The translations under genes and the position numbers were made by a program. A DNA stretch of 64,000 nucleotides from Trichostrongylus colubriformis (taxonomy: Eukaryota > Nematoda > Chromadorea > Rhabditida > Trichostrongylidae), in assembly GCA_963978905.1 (NCBI GenBank), contig OZ022260.1, positions 19,890,334-19,954,333 on the forward strand, written 5' to 3'. The notes under the pieces were generated by a model, which was given only the letters and a program-made list of their open reading frames with translations, made no database searches and was not told the origin of the DNA. Of this stretch, positions 9,150-19,859 are shown piece by piece (positions within the stretch are counted from its first letter, which is position 1; the number at the start of each line of letters is the position of its first letter).

Positions 9150-9197
9150 AGCGCGATTACGTGGATATTGAGACCATTAACTCTTCCCCTGTAAACA

Positions 9198-10389
9198 TAA
9201 TTTTCCTCCAAGAAATCTATGTTTTGAGAACTAGGTTTCTCATGCATTAGCTAGAATGAAATCTTCCCAAAAATGTAAACATAGCTACTTGCCTGGGAAT
9301 CTGGAAAAATCTGGGAAAAGTCGCACTTTGCGACAGGCTCTTTGAAAAGTATAGGATAGCATGGGAGTCGAGCGAAACCTACAGCTGCAATACGCACTGA
9401 AGCTTTTAGTTTTCTCGCCCGCCCACAAATTTCTATCGCATACAAAAAAGGCGCTCTATGGATGCAGACTGGTCGTGGGATTCACTTACTCCAAGCCCCT
9501 TCCCTTTCACTTTGAGAAATTCATACTTTCTGACTCACAGTCATCTCTCCCGTTGCTCACCCATTTTATTACTTTTTACCCACTTTATTAGCTCTTGGTT
9601 GTGCTAGGGTGTGGATAGATGCATTGGCTAGAATGCCCCTCCCGTTTCCACATAGCGCCAATCGGTTTGAAAAAGAAGTGAGAGATACGTCAGTTGAAAT
9701 AGAATTGCTAGCATTCACCTCAGATGGACTCTTCTGCAACTTTCTATTGTATGGAAGAATAAATTTGATATGAATAGATATCTGAAACTGCAAAAACACG
9801 TTTAGAAGGGAAGTATGCGAAACTGAATGAATATTACACGCTATCCGCAAAGTGGGATGCTTGTATATAACTACTTGTAGTTATATCAAGGTCTACACTC
9901 ACCTCAGAGAATTTCTCAAAGCCTCCTATAGTGCACGCAATGGATCTCTGCAATAGGACACACTTTCTCACTTGCCGATAAGATAAGGTAGGATAGGAAA
10001 GGGATGGCGATAAAGAAGTAATAAATTATTCATTTGCTATCGCTCACATGATACGAAGGATTTCCACTTTTCTTCGGCTTTAGGTAGTTCAGCGGTCGCT
10101 CATGTTTCTGCTGTTGATACCGGCATGGGCATGAAACGTGCTTACTGGACATGGGATAGGCTATGTTGGTACTGTTTTGAGTTGCAGGAAAAGTAAGCGA
10201 TTCCTGCTCTCGTGTCGGTTTGAATTGTGCAATATGAAAGCAACAGTTAAACAATAGTGAAACTCGACACACTTCATCAGATATCGTTGCGGGAACAAAT
10301 GTGCATTCGGTATTTACAATTTGCCAACAGTGGTCTTATTGCAATCATAGGCAGCATGGGATATTTTGTTTTATTCGCCGTTTATTTAT
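9198..10389. other. No gene recognised
   Basis: Only short frames are present and none has a recognisable motif. A T-rich stretch lies at about 9,540-9,600. I see no tRNA, no clear element boundary and no repeat shared with the rest of the window until the E repeat begins. Confidence 0.4.
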
Positions 10390-11790
10390 TAAGGCCCTTG
10401 TCAGTCACAGTTTGACCATCGCACGGTACTGTGCGAAACACTCGGTAGGTAATGTGGAAATGGCCGATGCTGAGTAATCGATACCGATGAAACATATCGC
10501 TGTGACACGCGCAATGCTAAACGCTAGCCACCCTGGTATCTCCGAGAGCACCTACCACTCTTCGTGAGCTCAGGCAATTTAGCGGTCGGAGTATGTTGTT
10601 GTTACTGGTATCGCAGTAGGTAATGTGTTCACTTTCTGAGCTTTTAGTGCTAGAATGAGTGGTGAATGGTCGTTGACCGCTACTTACCATACCTCAATAG
10701 AACACTATCACTCTTCGAGTGAGACGATGCTATGGTGGTCGAAATTTTTATTGCAACTGATGTCGCATAATAAGAATGTGTGCTCAGCCCTTGATCATGT
10801 GATATTTGGGGTGTAGTAATCATTATTATATCGGGGGGTTACTCATCTCTTAACGGCCTCTATCAGGCGTTATAAATTCAGTTCCCAGTCACCCTTTGCC
10901 AATGTCCCCGCCTCCCTCGTACTGACTGCTCTCTATTAGCCAATATGAGCTATCATCACATTGGATCACCCACAGTTGATGTCTCCTTTTCGTCTCACGT
11001 AACACTTATAGGTATCAACACTCCATCCTCAACCCGAGAAGCGCAACACATCTGATGACACTTGCCTTCCAAAGCTTCATATCGAATCTTATCAACCGCT
11101 ATCAATTTGGATCACCCACCACCGATGTGCCCGTCCCGCCCCTCAAAACACCTATGAGTGTCGGCGCTCTAGAACCAACATGTATGGGAAAACGGATTTA
11201 ACGATATTCGCCTTTTGACGCTCCTTATCAGCCCTTATTAATCGCTATCAATTTGGACCCCCCACCATTGATGTGCCCATCCCACCCTCCAAAACACCTA
11301 TGAGGGTCGGCGCTCTAGGATCAACCCGAAGGGGGAAAAAGATTCAACGACATTCGCCTTTTGACGCTCCTTATCGAACCTTATCAAGCGTTATCAATTT
11401 GGATCACCCACCGTTGATGTGCCAGTCCCATCCCTCTAAACACTTATGAATTTCAGCAGTCTATGGTCAACCCGAAAGGTGAAGCGAATTAGGCGACATT
11501 CGCCTTTTGATGCTCCTTATCTAATCTTATCAACCGTTATAAGTTTGGATCACCCACCATTGATGTGCCCGTCCCTCCCCCTAAAACACCTATGAGTGTG
11601 GGCGCTCTAGGACAGACCCGAAAGGCGAGAGGGATTGGGCGACATTAGCCTTTCGAGGCTCCTTATCAGCCCTTATCAGCTGTTATCACTTTCGGTCCAC
11701 TACCGCTGGGATCCCCTTACCATCCCCTATATCATATCTAAAATCCAGGATCCCATCTTTACTGCGACGCGAGAAATGAATTTCCGGTCA

Positions 11791-11825
<35 letters not shown>

Positions 11826-11858
11826 CAACAGACACACTTAGCCGATTATATAAAGTAG
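10390..11858 (+). repeat. E repeat copy a (head, 146-bp array, AC-rich tail)
   Basis: This is a composite dispersed repeat. The head starts near a palindromic TCGCACGGTACTGTGCGA. Then four or more tandem units follow, in which GGATCACCCACC-type blocks recur at 11,109, 11,255, 11,401 and 11,547, exactly 146 bases apart. A distinct tail follows: CTTTCGGTCCAC, a CTGCGACGCGAGA block, an AC microsatellite (about 11,792-11,830) and TATATAAAGTAGGAT at the end. The same modules in the same order occur at least eight more times in the window. No coding capacity is seen. The AT-rich end next to a microsatellite recalls non-autonomous Helitrons, but this is untested. Confidence 0.8.
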
Positions 11859-12132
11859 GATGTTAAACTAAAACAGTTAGTTTGCTTTTTCTTCATTTCA
11901 CTTCAATTACTTACACTTTTTGCGAAACTGTTTGCGCTAATTTTTCGCAATATCATCCTTCGTGGCTTGATCTAACTTGTTCCATTCGCTCATCACACTG
12001 AATATTGGAACCGTAAAAATGTCTTATAAGTGCTGTCGAGGACATACTTCCCCTCAAAAAAAAAAGAACCCGTCAGCACTAATGTGATGCCACGTCATCG
12101 TCGCCTACCTCGTCCTAAGATAACTAGGATTT

Positions 12133-12432
12133 TCATAACATACGGCCAAGTGCGTCTAAAAATAAATAGGTACCACGCTTCCTTGAAGAACGATGCAAAA
12201 TTCTGAATAATACTAGTTTCAAACGTCTCACATATGAGTAAAAAGTGAAAGTCTTGAAGCTCTCAATGGTGGAATGTGTAGCAAATTCTTGGAATTGACC
12301 AAATGAGAGAGTACGCATATGAGCGATTAGTTCATCAATGAAATTCTCTGCACCGACCGCTGAATCATCCGATTTTCCTAAAAGTGATAGATGTGATTTG
12401 CAGCAGTAAACAATTGAATTATCAACTACCAT
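12133..12432 (-). CDS. Hypothetical protein, 99 aa
   Basis: This is a complete frame on the minus strand from ATG to TGA with even amino-acid composition and mixed codon use, unlike the shadow frames around it. It begins MVVDNSIVYCCKS and ends FLDALGRML, with an Arg/Lys-rich second half. I do not recognise a family. It could be a small single-exon gene or an exon of a gene now broken by the repeats on both sides (E repeats at 11,858 and 12,550). No splice sites were resolved. Confidence 0.35.
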   Translation of the reverse strand: MVVDNSIVYCCKSHLSLLGKSDDSAVGAENFIDELIAHMRTLSFGQFQEFATHSTIESFKTFTFYSYVRRLKLVLFRILHRSSRKRGTYLFLDALGRML

Positions 12433-12549
12433 TAAGAGTTAAACATTGAATGCTCGGCAAAAGAACAAACTTCGTGCTCCGATATCAGTAGTAAGGAAAT
12501 GCTGCTACCGTTAAACAACATGGAATCCCGACAAGAAGTAGGTGTTTGT

Positions 12550-13480
12550 CGAGTCCAGTTTAGCCACCATTCACGTTGATCCCAGAGCGCCGAAACTCAC
12601 AGCTTTTTTAAGGGGTGGAACGGGAACATTAATTGTGGGTGAAGTTGATAGTGGCTGATAAGATTCGATAAAGGGTGTGAGAATGCAAATGTCACCAAGT
12701 CTGTTTCGTTTTTCTGGCTGACAGTTAAATGTTTACGTTCAGTAGTATTGCAGGGCACGGGAACCTTAAGGGGGACTTCTGCTAGAAGCCGTTAGGAAGT
12801 GGATGAGATAAAATCCAGTACACCGCTTGCTACAACTATGCAACGGCTATAGCAACAGGGTCTGATGCTCAGTGCTACTGGGTGAACATATTTTGCTTAT
12901 TGATATCAGTTTAGTTGCCGATGTATCGACAGCTAAATTGCCCAGCGTTCGAAATAGCATGCACGTCCTTTGATACTGCTATCTACATGGATGATCAAGA
13001 TAAGGCCTAGATTTGTGATAGCAAAACAAATGATTCACCTTCTTACGCGGTACTGAAAGCAACTAAGCGTATCGACCGCTAGACTATCTGAAGTTATGCA
13101 TGGTGGTGCATGCTCAGAAAATGATAAACATCAGCATAAGGTCAATTGATTTACCACCAACATACAGGAATCAGATGCCCAGCGTGTGGCCAAATTGCTA
13201 CCAGTCGATGTAATCGAACACAAAACTGTCGATCCTTAAAGTACTCAAATCCCCAATAGTGACCACTTCAGCCAAAGTGTTAAATGATTAGTGGATAGGA
13301 ACACACGATTCCTGTCCCATTTACATTGCTTGTCGTTACCACCGTAACATGAGGTATCGGCCGTAAGTCATTTAGACCTCCGAAAAATGGTGACCTTTTT
13401 AGAGGTGCGATATGCTGTAGTAAATGACTAGATTATCGACGCCCAATAGGTTAAACACTAAAGAGCAGCGAGTGAATATA
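12550..13480 (-). repeat. E repeat copy b, inverted and truncated
   Basis: Degenerate array units at about 12,550-12,700 are followed by head sequence in reverse order, including GGTGAACATATTTTGC at about 12,880 and GTCTGATGCTCAG just before it. The head matches the one at 36,460-36,870. The tail is missing. Confidence 0.65.
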
Positions 13481-13646
13481 CTTTGGGTGCCATCGCAATG
13501 AGGGGCATCCCACTGCTGGACCTTATTTTTACCTAAGCCAAAAAGGGGAAAGGACCCCTTCCTTTCTCCTTCAAGGCTTAGGCGAAACTATACACCTGAA
13601 TAAGCAGATTGACCCCTCAAGGATCTCTCCAGGTTGCTTAGATAAG

Positions 13647-14200
13647 CAACTTTGGCGCTCATGTACTATGGGGGTGGCACTCAAAAACACATTTGAAATT
13701 ACAATAAACAATTAATTCCATTACAAATCTTCAAAACATGTAATATCAACTTGTCCGATTGTCATTGGGATGTTTTTATTTTGAAATGTCGAAAGTAAAT
13801 AAACAAGCAGAATCCTGCCTGCTATTGATGATTTCTCGTGTGTGAAATGTTCCCCCTCCCCCCAAGGCTCTGCTAAATGCTTGGTCCTTGTCATTTCATT
13901 GTCTCCTTTTTTGTTCTTTGGGTTTTTATGCGTGTCTGTTCTAGTATTATGTTTTTTAATGTGTTGGAAGGTACTAAGATATCAGTGCGAATCGGCGAAT
14001 GTGGTTTTAGCCTAAGCCTTGAGGGGGAAGAAGCTTCGGAATGGGTGAATACTTTTTAGTATAGCAATATTTTTTTCATCCTTTCCTGGTTGAGGACACT
14101 TCTCGGAGCTCCTTCTTAACCTCTCAGGGTGAGGAAAAAATTTCCACTCCCTAGAAAGTGTTTTTGAGTGCCACTCCCATAGTACTTGAGCGCCGCAACT
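13647..14200. mobile_element. MITE-like element with ~45-bp terminal inverted repeats
   Basis: The sequence at 13,647-13,690 (containing GTGGCACTCAAAAACAC) is repeated in inverse at 14,158-14,200 (GTGTTTTTGAGTGCCAC). A second inverted pair lies further in or just outside (GGCTTAGGCG near 13,585 and CCTAAGCC near 14,010). No transposase is present; the short frame at 13,877-14,059 has no recognisable motif. Target duplication was not resolved. Confidence 0.6.
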
Positions 14201-14204
14201 TTTT

Positions 14205-15240
14205 ATAAGATGCTTCCTCCTCATTGTGATAGTACCTCCGTCTGTCACGAAATTCATATGTCGCGTCGCAATAGAGCTGGGATCCTGAATTTTACAAGTG
14301 ATGTAGGGGGTGCCAAGGGAACCCAAGCGGTAGTGGACCGAAAGTGTTAGCAGCTGATGAGGGTTGATAAGGAGCCTCAAATGTCGCCAAATCCGTTTCG
14401 CCTTCCGCGTTGATCCAAAAGCGCTAACACTCATAGGTGTTGTGGGGGTGGTAAGGGGACATTAATGGTGGGTGACCTGCACTGATAACGGTTGATAAGA
14501 TCCGATAAGGAGCGCAAAAACGCTAGAGTCGTCAAATTCTCGACTGGACTCGGAGCGTTCATACTCACAGGTGTATTGCGGAGTGGGACGGGGATATTAA
14601 TGGTGGGTGACACGCATAGATAACGGCTGATAAAATTCGATAAGGAACGTAGAAAGACTAGAGTCGTCGAATCCGTTTCGCTTTTCGCATTGGTCCTGGA
14701 GCGTTCATACTCACAGGTGTTTTACGGAGTGATACGGGGACATTGATGGTGTTGGTGGTGAGAGATCCAGCTTGATAACGATTGATAAGATTCGATAAGG
14801 AGCGTAAAAACGCTAGAGTCGTCAAATCCGTTCCGCTTTTCGCATTGGTCCCGGAGCGTTCATACTCACAGGTGTTGTGCGGGATAGGACGGGGATATTA
14901 ATGGTGGGTGACACGCATAGATAAGGGTTGACAAAAGTCGATAAGGAGCGTAGTAAGGCTAGAGTCGTCGAATCCGTTTCGCTTTTCGCATTGGTCCCGG
15001 AGCGTTCATACTCACAGTTGTTTACAACACCTATCAGGGTCAACGCGAAAGGCGAAACGACATCGGTGACTTCGCCTTCAGACGCTCCTTGTCAACCCCT
15101 ATCAGCTGCTACCACTTTCGGTCCACCCAAGCTAGGAATCGTTTACCACCCCCTAAATCACTGGTAAAATTCAGGGTCCCAGCACTACGACGTGAAATAT
15201 GAATTCCGTGACAATCAGATGGACGGACACACACACTGTA
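14205..15240. repeat. E repeat copy c: array flanked by two opposed tails
   Basis: The left end carries a reverse-orientation tail (CACGAAATTCATATGTCGCG), then about four array units in reverse orientation with ATGGTGGGTGAC-type blocks at about 14,461, 14,597, 14,745 and 14,898. At about 15,020 the orientation flips to a forward tail with CTTTCGGTCCACC and an AC run. The result is a large inverted structure with tails at both ends, unlike the other copies. Confidence 0.7.
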
Positions 15241-15995
15241 AAGGAATGCTATTCTAGACTTGTACTTAACCATTAGTCTAGAGATCACTGTATGCTTCTC
15301 GTTCAGATGGCAAGCGGAGATAACGCGGCGAGCCGGCGTCTGTGGCTCAAGGATCGGGCAGTCCACAAGACGACATCACCGCGGACTGCATGGTGGACTT
15401 CATCTAGGACTGTGGACATCTGAGTGCGATGTCGCCGTTTATTATATGTTCCTTATCTGTGCATGGTACTCCAGTAAATCTTATTGAAACCTAATGCGCT
15501 CGTTGCTTTACTACACACACAAATGGATTATATGTATTCTGTTATATGTATCTGTTTCGTACTGCTAACATTATCTTTCATTGTAATTATGTTGCGCTCA
15601 CTTCCTTGGTCGAATTCGAGCAAGCGTAATGCCGTGGAGCCGCAACATGGTTGCAACCTAAGCAACAATCAATGAATCTACTCCGTTCAAGAAGGTGAGC
15701 GACTATTCCGATAATCGCGCAGTTAACCTTCAGCCTGATTCGAGCGCACTGCTTACAATCTGTGAAGCAGATGAGGTTGTAGTTCCCCGTGCTGTGGATT
15801 GTTTATCCTAACTCAGAGGGTCATAGTCTCCCTTTTTCCTTGATTGTTCACCAGTACCTGGCTTGCGCTGTTAGCGTCGACTTCAAGCTGATGAACTAAT
15901 TTAATCAGAAAACAGCCTCTCTCCCTCAAACCACAACAAAATACTGTATTAAACTATTCTATATAATTGTATATTTCTTGTTAGCAAGATAAGTA
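15241..15995. other. No clear gene; possible 3' exon near 15,305-15,412
   Basis: A GC-rich patch follows a CTCGTTCAG acceptor-like site at about 15,306. One of its frames ends QDDITADCMVDFI and a stop near 15,412, a plausible acidic C-terminus, but other frames are also open here and no upstream exon is visible. The rest shows nothing I can support. Confidence 0.25.
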
Positions 15996-16128
15996 CAGTC
16001 CATTTCCCGACGACTGGCAGGGCGAGGCCTACGGACTTGGTTGAACGTGTATCGACCTCTCTCACCCCACCACACACTCTCACCCAAGTCTGTAAGCCAC
16101 GCCCTGCAAGCCTTTGGGAACTGGACTG
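15996..16128. mobile_element. 133-bp palindromic MITE, TA-flanked (copy 1)
   Basis: The element runs from CAGTCCATTTCCCG to AACTGGACTG with TA on both sides (15,994-15,995 and 16,129-16,130). The arms pair over most of their length (CTGGCAGGGCGAGGC with GCCACGCCCTGC). A related copy lies at 19,860-19,985. The CAGT-type ends and TA duplication indicate mobilisation by a Tc1/mariner transposase. Confidence 0.75.
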
Positions 16129-16130
16129 TA

Positions 16131-17399
16131 GTTCTACTGTAATGCAGCAATTATACACATGAATATCGATTTTCGGTCCTTTTTTCTGCTTCTGTTTTTC
16201 CAGAGTGTGCACATGGATGAGAAAGTTCGGATGAATACTTATAATGGCAGCCTGAAATATGCTGAAAACCATACGAATTCAGAAAGCGATGTATTCATAA
16301 ATCACTGGCGAAATGAAGGAACACAGCAGTGAGAGTCATGCGTTGATCAATTTTCTGATGCGCAATGCCCTCGACTTTTTCTCAGAATCACTGGAATATT
16401 TTAATATGAGCATGGCTACAGTAGCATGCGTTTCTGTCAATAATTCAAATATACAGGTGGCTAGTATAAAGATCGCGTAAAGAGTACAAAACAAATCGTG
16501 TTCCCAAGCAATACAGCACTCATGAGGGAACCTTTGAACTTCAGATATCCTCCCTACACTTGTGTGCGCGAAGAGAATCGACTTGAGGGCAGACTCACCG
16601 TGCGCGGCGGAGTAGGCTACAAACTTGGATCGGGTCACGTGCATACTTTGCGCAGACAGAGCGTGGCGGCTTTCATAGGCAGCGAGGCGGAGTGGCACGG
16701 GGGAAATGCAGAGACAACACCGGCAACGAGACATACTACCAAAGGCGGAGACGCAGAGACACAGCCACGTCCGCTGCCTGCACCCCGAAGTATGAACGCA
16801 GCCCGAAGCCTATTGTGTCCGAACTTCTGTTGCATTGTGGAACTGTCTCAGTACTCGATGTAATACGGATCGCTCCTACCATCCCATCACTTTTCAAATT
16901 CCCTTACCATAGGTACAGAGTGCTTACAAATCACGACTGCGCCCATTAGCTCTGTAATCAAACGATTGTTCCAGTAATTCCATCCCCTCCCGCCTATGCA
17001 CACAAAATAAAATATGGGGGTACACCAACGAGCTCAAATCGGGTCATACCTAGCCGCGAGAGTTAAAGGGAAATACGGGGAGGGAAGAGCCAATACGTTG
17101 TCCTACCTTTTTCGACGCTCTCGCAGGAGCACTCCATAAACTGAAGAGTCGTTGCTTTCTTTCAAGCCAACATATACCATTATCTAACGGATTTCGAGGT
17201 CTGACAATCAGTTTTAGCCAAAACGCTTCAGTGATTAAAAATGTAAGGTGATTATTTACCTCTCTACTATAAATCACTTGATTTGTATACCTGTCTATGA
17301 GTCGCTTAGATGGGCTCTCTGTAGATTGTATGTCTGTCCGTTTGCAAGTGAATGAATGTTAAATGCATATAAGGGGATAGCAGAGATAATCGACCGCTC
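16131..17399. other. No gene recognised; dispersed repeat fragments
   Basis: Open frames exist on both strands at 16,336-16,863, but they overlap one another and carry no motif. The segment at about 16,690-16,770 matches, in inverse, the sequence at about 57,130-57,200 (GTCTCTGCA followed by CCCCCGTG and CACTC), so it is repeated DNA. 17,300-17,400 is the left part of another dispersed repeat, seen uninterrupted at about 40,940-41,200. Confidence 0.4.
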
Positions 17400-17720
17400 G
17401 AACACTTCGCGATAATCAAGTGGGTCGACGTACCTTCTTGGAACAGTGGATCCTTGGGTAATTAGTCAGGCTGCACCATTTTCGCGTGGTTACAGTGCGC
17501 CATAAGGGCGCTACACCTGCGTGAACGCACTCCGACGCCACCCACACTGCCCAGTTGACCAATAAGGGAGCTCAAGTGGGTGGGGTCGGAGTGGGTTCGA
17601 GCAGGTGACCGGCCGTGATAGCGCACTGTGGCGACCGAAAAAAGTGCAGCCAGACTAGTTACCCAAGGGTCTACTGTTCCAAGAAGGTAGGTCGACCCGT
17701 CTGATTATCGCGAAGTGTGC
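17400..17720. mobile_element. Palindromic MITE, ~320 bp
   Basis: The left arm starts ACACTTCGCGATAATCA and the right arm ends TGATTATCGCGAAGTGT. The arms pair for about 140 bases, including CTTGGAACAGT / ACTGTTCCAAG and GGGTAATTAGTCAGGCTGCA with its inverse. It sits inside another dispersed repeat: sequence left (TCGACCGCTC) and right of it is continuous near 41,010. The element at 18,345-18,785 is related. No coding capacity. Confidence 0.75.
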
Positions 17721-18160
17721 CTTTATTGCTAAACTAAATGATGCTGGTGTGGACGGCCTCGCCATCATCGTGATAGCAACCCTGGTTTGCATAGACATTT
17801 ACGAAGTACACTGGCAGTCAGTCTGCTAAGTGCTGACATCGCACTGGGTGCAGGCGCAGACCTAGGATGCACTGACACGATCAGTCCGCTCTATGGACCG
17901 GTTGAAGTTTTGGAAAAGTGAGAACATGAAAGCGATCGCGAGCCTTCTGACAATCCACATTTAGATCAATCAGTCATCATATTGGATGAGAGGGTCGGAT
18001 CGGGTAACGGGCAAAACTATTAAAGGAGGTTGAGTTAGATCACTCGAATTTCTATAGGTATCGAGTCGCACCAATAAATGAGACCACTCGTTCAAAGAAA
18101 TCATCCACGGAACTCAAGTTTTCTGTTACCCATATATTTATGTGCTATTCTCTTGTTAAG
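17721..18160. repeat. Right part of the interrupted dispersed repeat; no gene
   Basis: AAGTGCTGACATCGCA with the sequence around it resembles 41,140-41,200 (GTGCTGACGTCGCA), so this is the continuation of the repeat interrupted at 17,400. Nothing further is recognised. Confidence 0.4.
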
Positions 18161-18302
18161 GGCCGTATGAAAGTTCCAGGCGTAAAAAAGACAAGGATCT
18201 GGCTAAAAAACAGCTCCTCAATATGGCATCCGACGACGTGTCACTCAGCGGGAGTTCCTTCCAGTCCTTCGAATTCCGCTTTCAAACAGAGGAAAGTTCC
18301 CG
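18161..18302 (+). CDS. Candidate exon of an unknown gene
   Basis: Between an acceptor-like TCTTGTTAAG and a donor-like CCG|GTCAGT there is a frame that looks coding: a basic stretch RRKKDKDLAKKQLLN, then MASDDVSLSGSSFQSFEF and FQTEESS. The in-frame stop just before the acceptor and the palindromic MITE just after the donor mean that any neighbouring exons are lost or distant. No family is recognised. It could be the 5' coding exon starting at the internal Met. Confidence 0.35.
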
Positions 18303-18344
18303 GTCAGTTTGTGTTTGTTCATTTTCTGCATGTAGTGAATCGCT

Positions 18345-18785
18345 TTTAGTTTTGGAATCATGGGCGAGTAGGTCCTTGGATAACTGCTCAGACCGCATCT
18401 TTGTTGCGGCTGCACGGTGCACCCTCACGGTGCTGTACCTGCTTGAACACAACGGAGCCACGCCTATCCTACCACAGCACACCAGTCCTAGACGAACAAA
18501 TTTACAACGTGGCGCTCACTTGGATGAGGAAACTTCCGATAAGAGAAGCTAATTCGATGAAAGCAGCCATTTCAATGATGAAAGCAGCTTCCACATGGGA
18601 AATTGTTCGTCTGAGCCTAGATGTGATTTTGCTTTGTGGGCGTGGCTCGGTTGCGTTCAAGCAGGCACAGCACCGTGAGGGTGCACCGTGCAGCCGCAAC
18701 AAAGATGTAGTCTGACCAGTTATCCAAGAACCTACTTGCCCCATGAAAGTAAACCACTAATCTGATTGTCGCGTGGTGTGCCTTC
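18345..18785. mobile_element. Palindromic MITE related to 17,400-17,720
   Basis: The left arm contains GCTGCACGGTGCACCCTCAC and the right arm GTGAGGGTGCACCGTGCAGC. The outer parts pair as well (GTCCTTGGATAACTG with CAGTTATCCAAG). A central spacer of about 180 bases has its own short inverted pair around GACGAACAA/TTGTTCGTC. The arm sequence (GACCAGTTATCCAAG, ATTGTCGCG) is a diverged version of the 17.4-kb element. Confidence 0.7.
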
Positions 18786-19490
18786 AAAGACAGTGTTAGG
18801 GGTAATGCGGGTGATTAGGAATCCCAAAAGGAGTCATTTAGTAAAAAACTACTGGCATGAAAGGCCTATGCATGGCAAAATCCCCCTTGGATGGCACCCC
18901 TTGAGCTGAGGCGGAGGCGGCCTCATCAGGGCAGACCGCCTTTGTTCAGCCCGCCTCCTAGCGACGAGCTCCCCATGATTGGCTGAGCTGGGAGGGGCCA
19001 ATACGATGCGGCCGGCTGGAGCGATCGGGGCACGCTTTCGTAAACAGAGCATCGCATATCTTTTTCTAATCAGCTGATTATCTTTTTCTATATTTTGATT
19101 TTTGCTGCTTACCCGTAGAGTTCGCGAGTTTTCTTTCCTATTCATCTTTTTTTCCATTAATACTCACTTGTTGTCTTCGCTCGTCTGCAGACAACGATAG
19201 GATGCCTTTTAAGTTTTTTATATTGTTTCCACGCTATTTTTGCGCATTGATTACCTGGATACATGCCAATGGCAGAGTCGTCCGGGCCACCCGCCTGTTG
19301 ACGGAATGGTCGTCTACGTCGAGAATCAGTGGTGGGAAAGAGGTTCTGCTTTCGGGTTTTTGGTAATTTACTTCCGTTTTTCCTTCACCGTCGTATTACT
19401 GATCATCTCGTCCGTAACATTCGCCACTTTTTTTCGCATTTCGTCCGATTTTCCCCTAACCCTGCCTTCAAGTATGAATTCCAATGAAGT
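18785..19490 (-). pseudogene. Three-copy gene-like repeat, copy A
   Basis: On the minus strand the sequence starts with a frame reading GKSDEMRKKVANVTDEM and continues, after a one-base length difference from copy B, with PPLILDVDDHSVNRRVARTT-type residues (positions about 19,270-19,340). It then runs into a GC-rich block containing a CCAAT-type motif (AGCCAATCA) and GGAGGCGGGC. It aligns by eye with copy B (25,560-26,175) and copy C (63,520-64,000), including the outer flank (AGACAGTGTTAGGGGTAATG against AGACAGCATTAGGGGTAATG). Relative to the frame conserved in B it is shifted and ends in an early stop, so I call it a decayed copy. The gene family is unknown. Confidence 0.5.
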
Positions 19491-19839
19491 TAGATGACTA
19501 TCTTTACTGAATCTCCTGAGCGACTTCTGCTTGCGTAATCATATGAGTAAGATGCGAGGTATGTACATCGTATCGAAATTGGGTTTCCTCAATTGGGTTT
19601 TGGTTTGACTTGTGACGCCTATTTTCTCCTCCTACACTTACACTGCGCCTTTCTCTTCTCAACTGGGTCTTTGTGCTTTGATCTACTCTCGCAACCGTTC
19701 TCGTCTGGTGCCTTATTGTAATATAATTCAGTAAGCATTTTGCTATGGTGTGCTTGTAACATTTTGCTTGTAACACTTATCGCGCACTATTCCAATATTG
19801 TCGTTTGCATCCATTTTATACGCCGTTTTTCCTTTGTGC

Positions 19840-19859
19840 AATTACCCAAGTTTGAGGTA
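19840..19859 (+). ncRNA. SL1 spliced-leader remnant with splice donor
   Basis: AATTACCCAAGTTTGAG is identical to nucleotides 6-22 of the nematode SL1 leader. The next bases GGTA are those expected at the SL1 RNA splice donor. The first five leader bases differ. A MITE begins directly after the TA (19,858-19,859) and the sequence resumes with TAATTC at 19,986, so the donor dinucleotide region was the insertion target. I see no Sm site (AATTTTTGG-like) in the following sequence, so this is probably a dead gene or a fragment. A chance match of this length in 64 kb is very unlikely. Confidence 0.6.

Larger units (their letters stand above)
1..9197 (-). mobile_element. Pao/BEL LTR retrotransposon with envelope gene, 3' end outside window
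   Basis: The element reads on the minus strand: 5' LTR about 9,197-8,507, primer-binding site 8,503-8,485, leader, one long Gag-Pol-Env frame 8,270-348, then a small ORF running off the edge. The domain order protease, reverse transcriptase, RNase H, integrase, together with DUF1759-, DUF1758-, Peptidase_A17- and DUF5641-like blocks, is that of Pao/BEL. The unbroken 2,640-codon frame argues for a young insertion. LTR divergence cannot be measured because only one LTR is visible. The outer LTR edge is estimated, not proven. Confidence 0.93.
8507..9197 (-). repeat. 5' LTR of the BEL element
   Basis: The inner edge is fixed by the primer-binding site: the plus strand begins TGTGGAGTCTG at 8,507, the expected terminal inverted CA end of an LTR. 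The outer edge near 9,197 is a guess from an ACA trinucleotide, since the partner LTR is outside the window. The sequence contains a TATA box, three direct repeats and six TATTG pentamers, the same motif that is enriched in the coding part. Confidence 0.65.

Noticed and set aside
10960..11640. CRISPR-like array
   Set aside because: The 146-bp units are contiguous degenerate repeats without spacers, in a eukaryotic sequence.
16336..16863. Long frames on both strands
   Set aside because: They overlap in opposite directions, include a dispersed repeat fragment shared with about 57,130-57,200, and show no motif.
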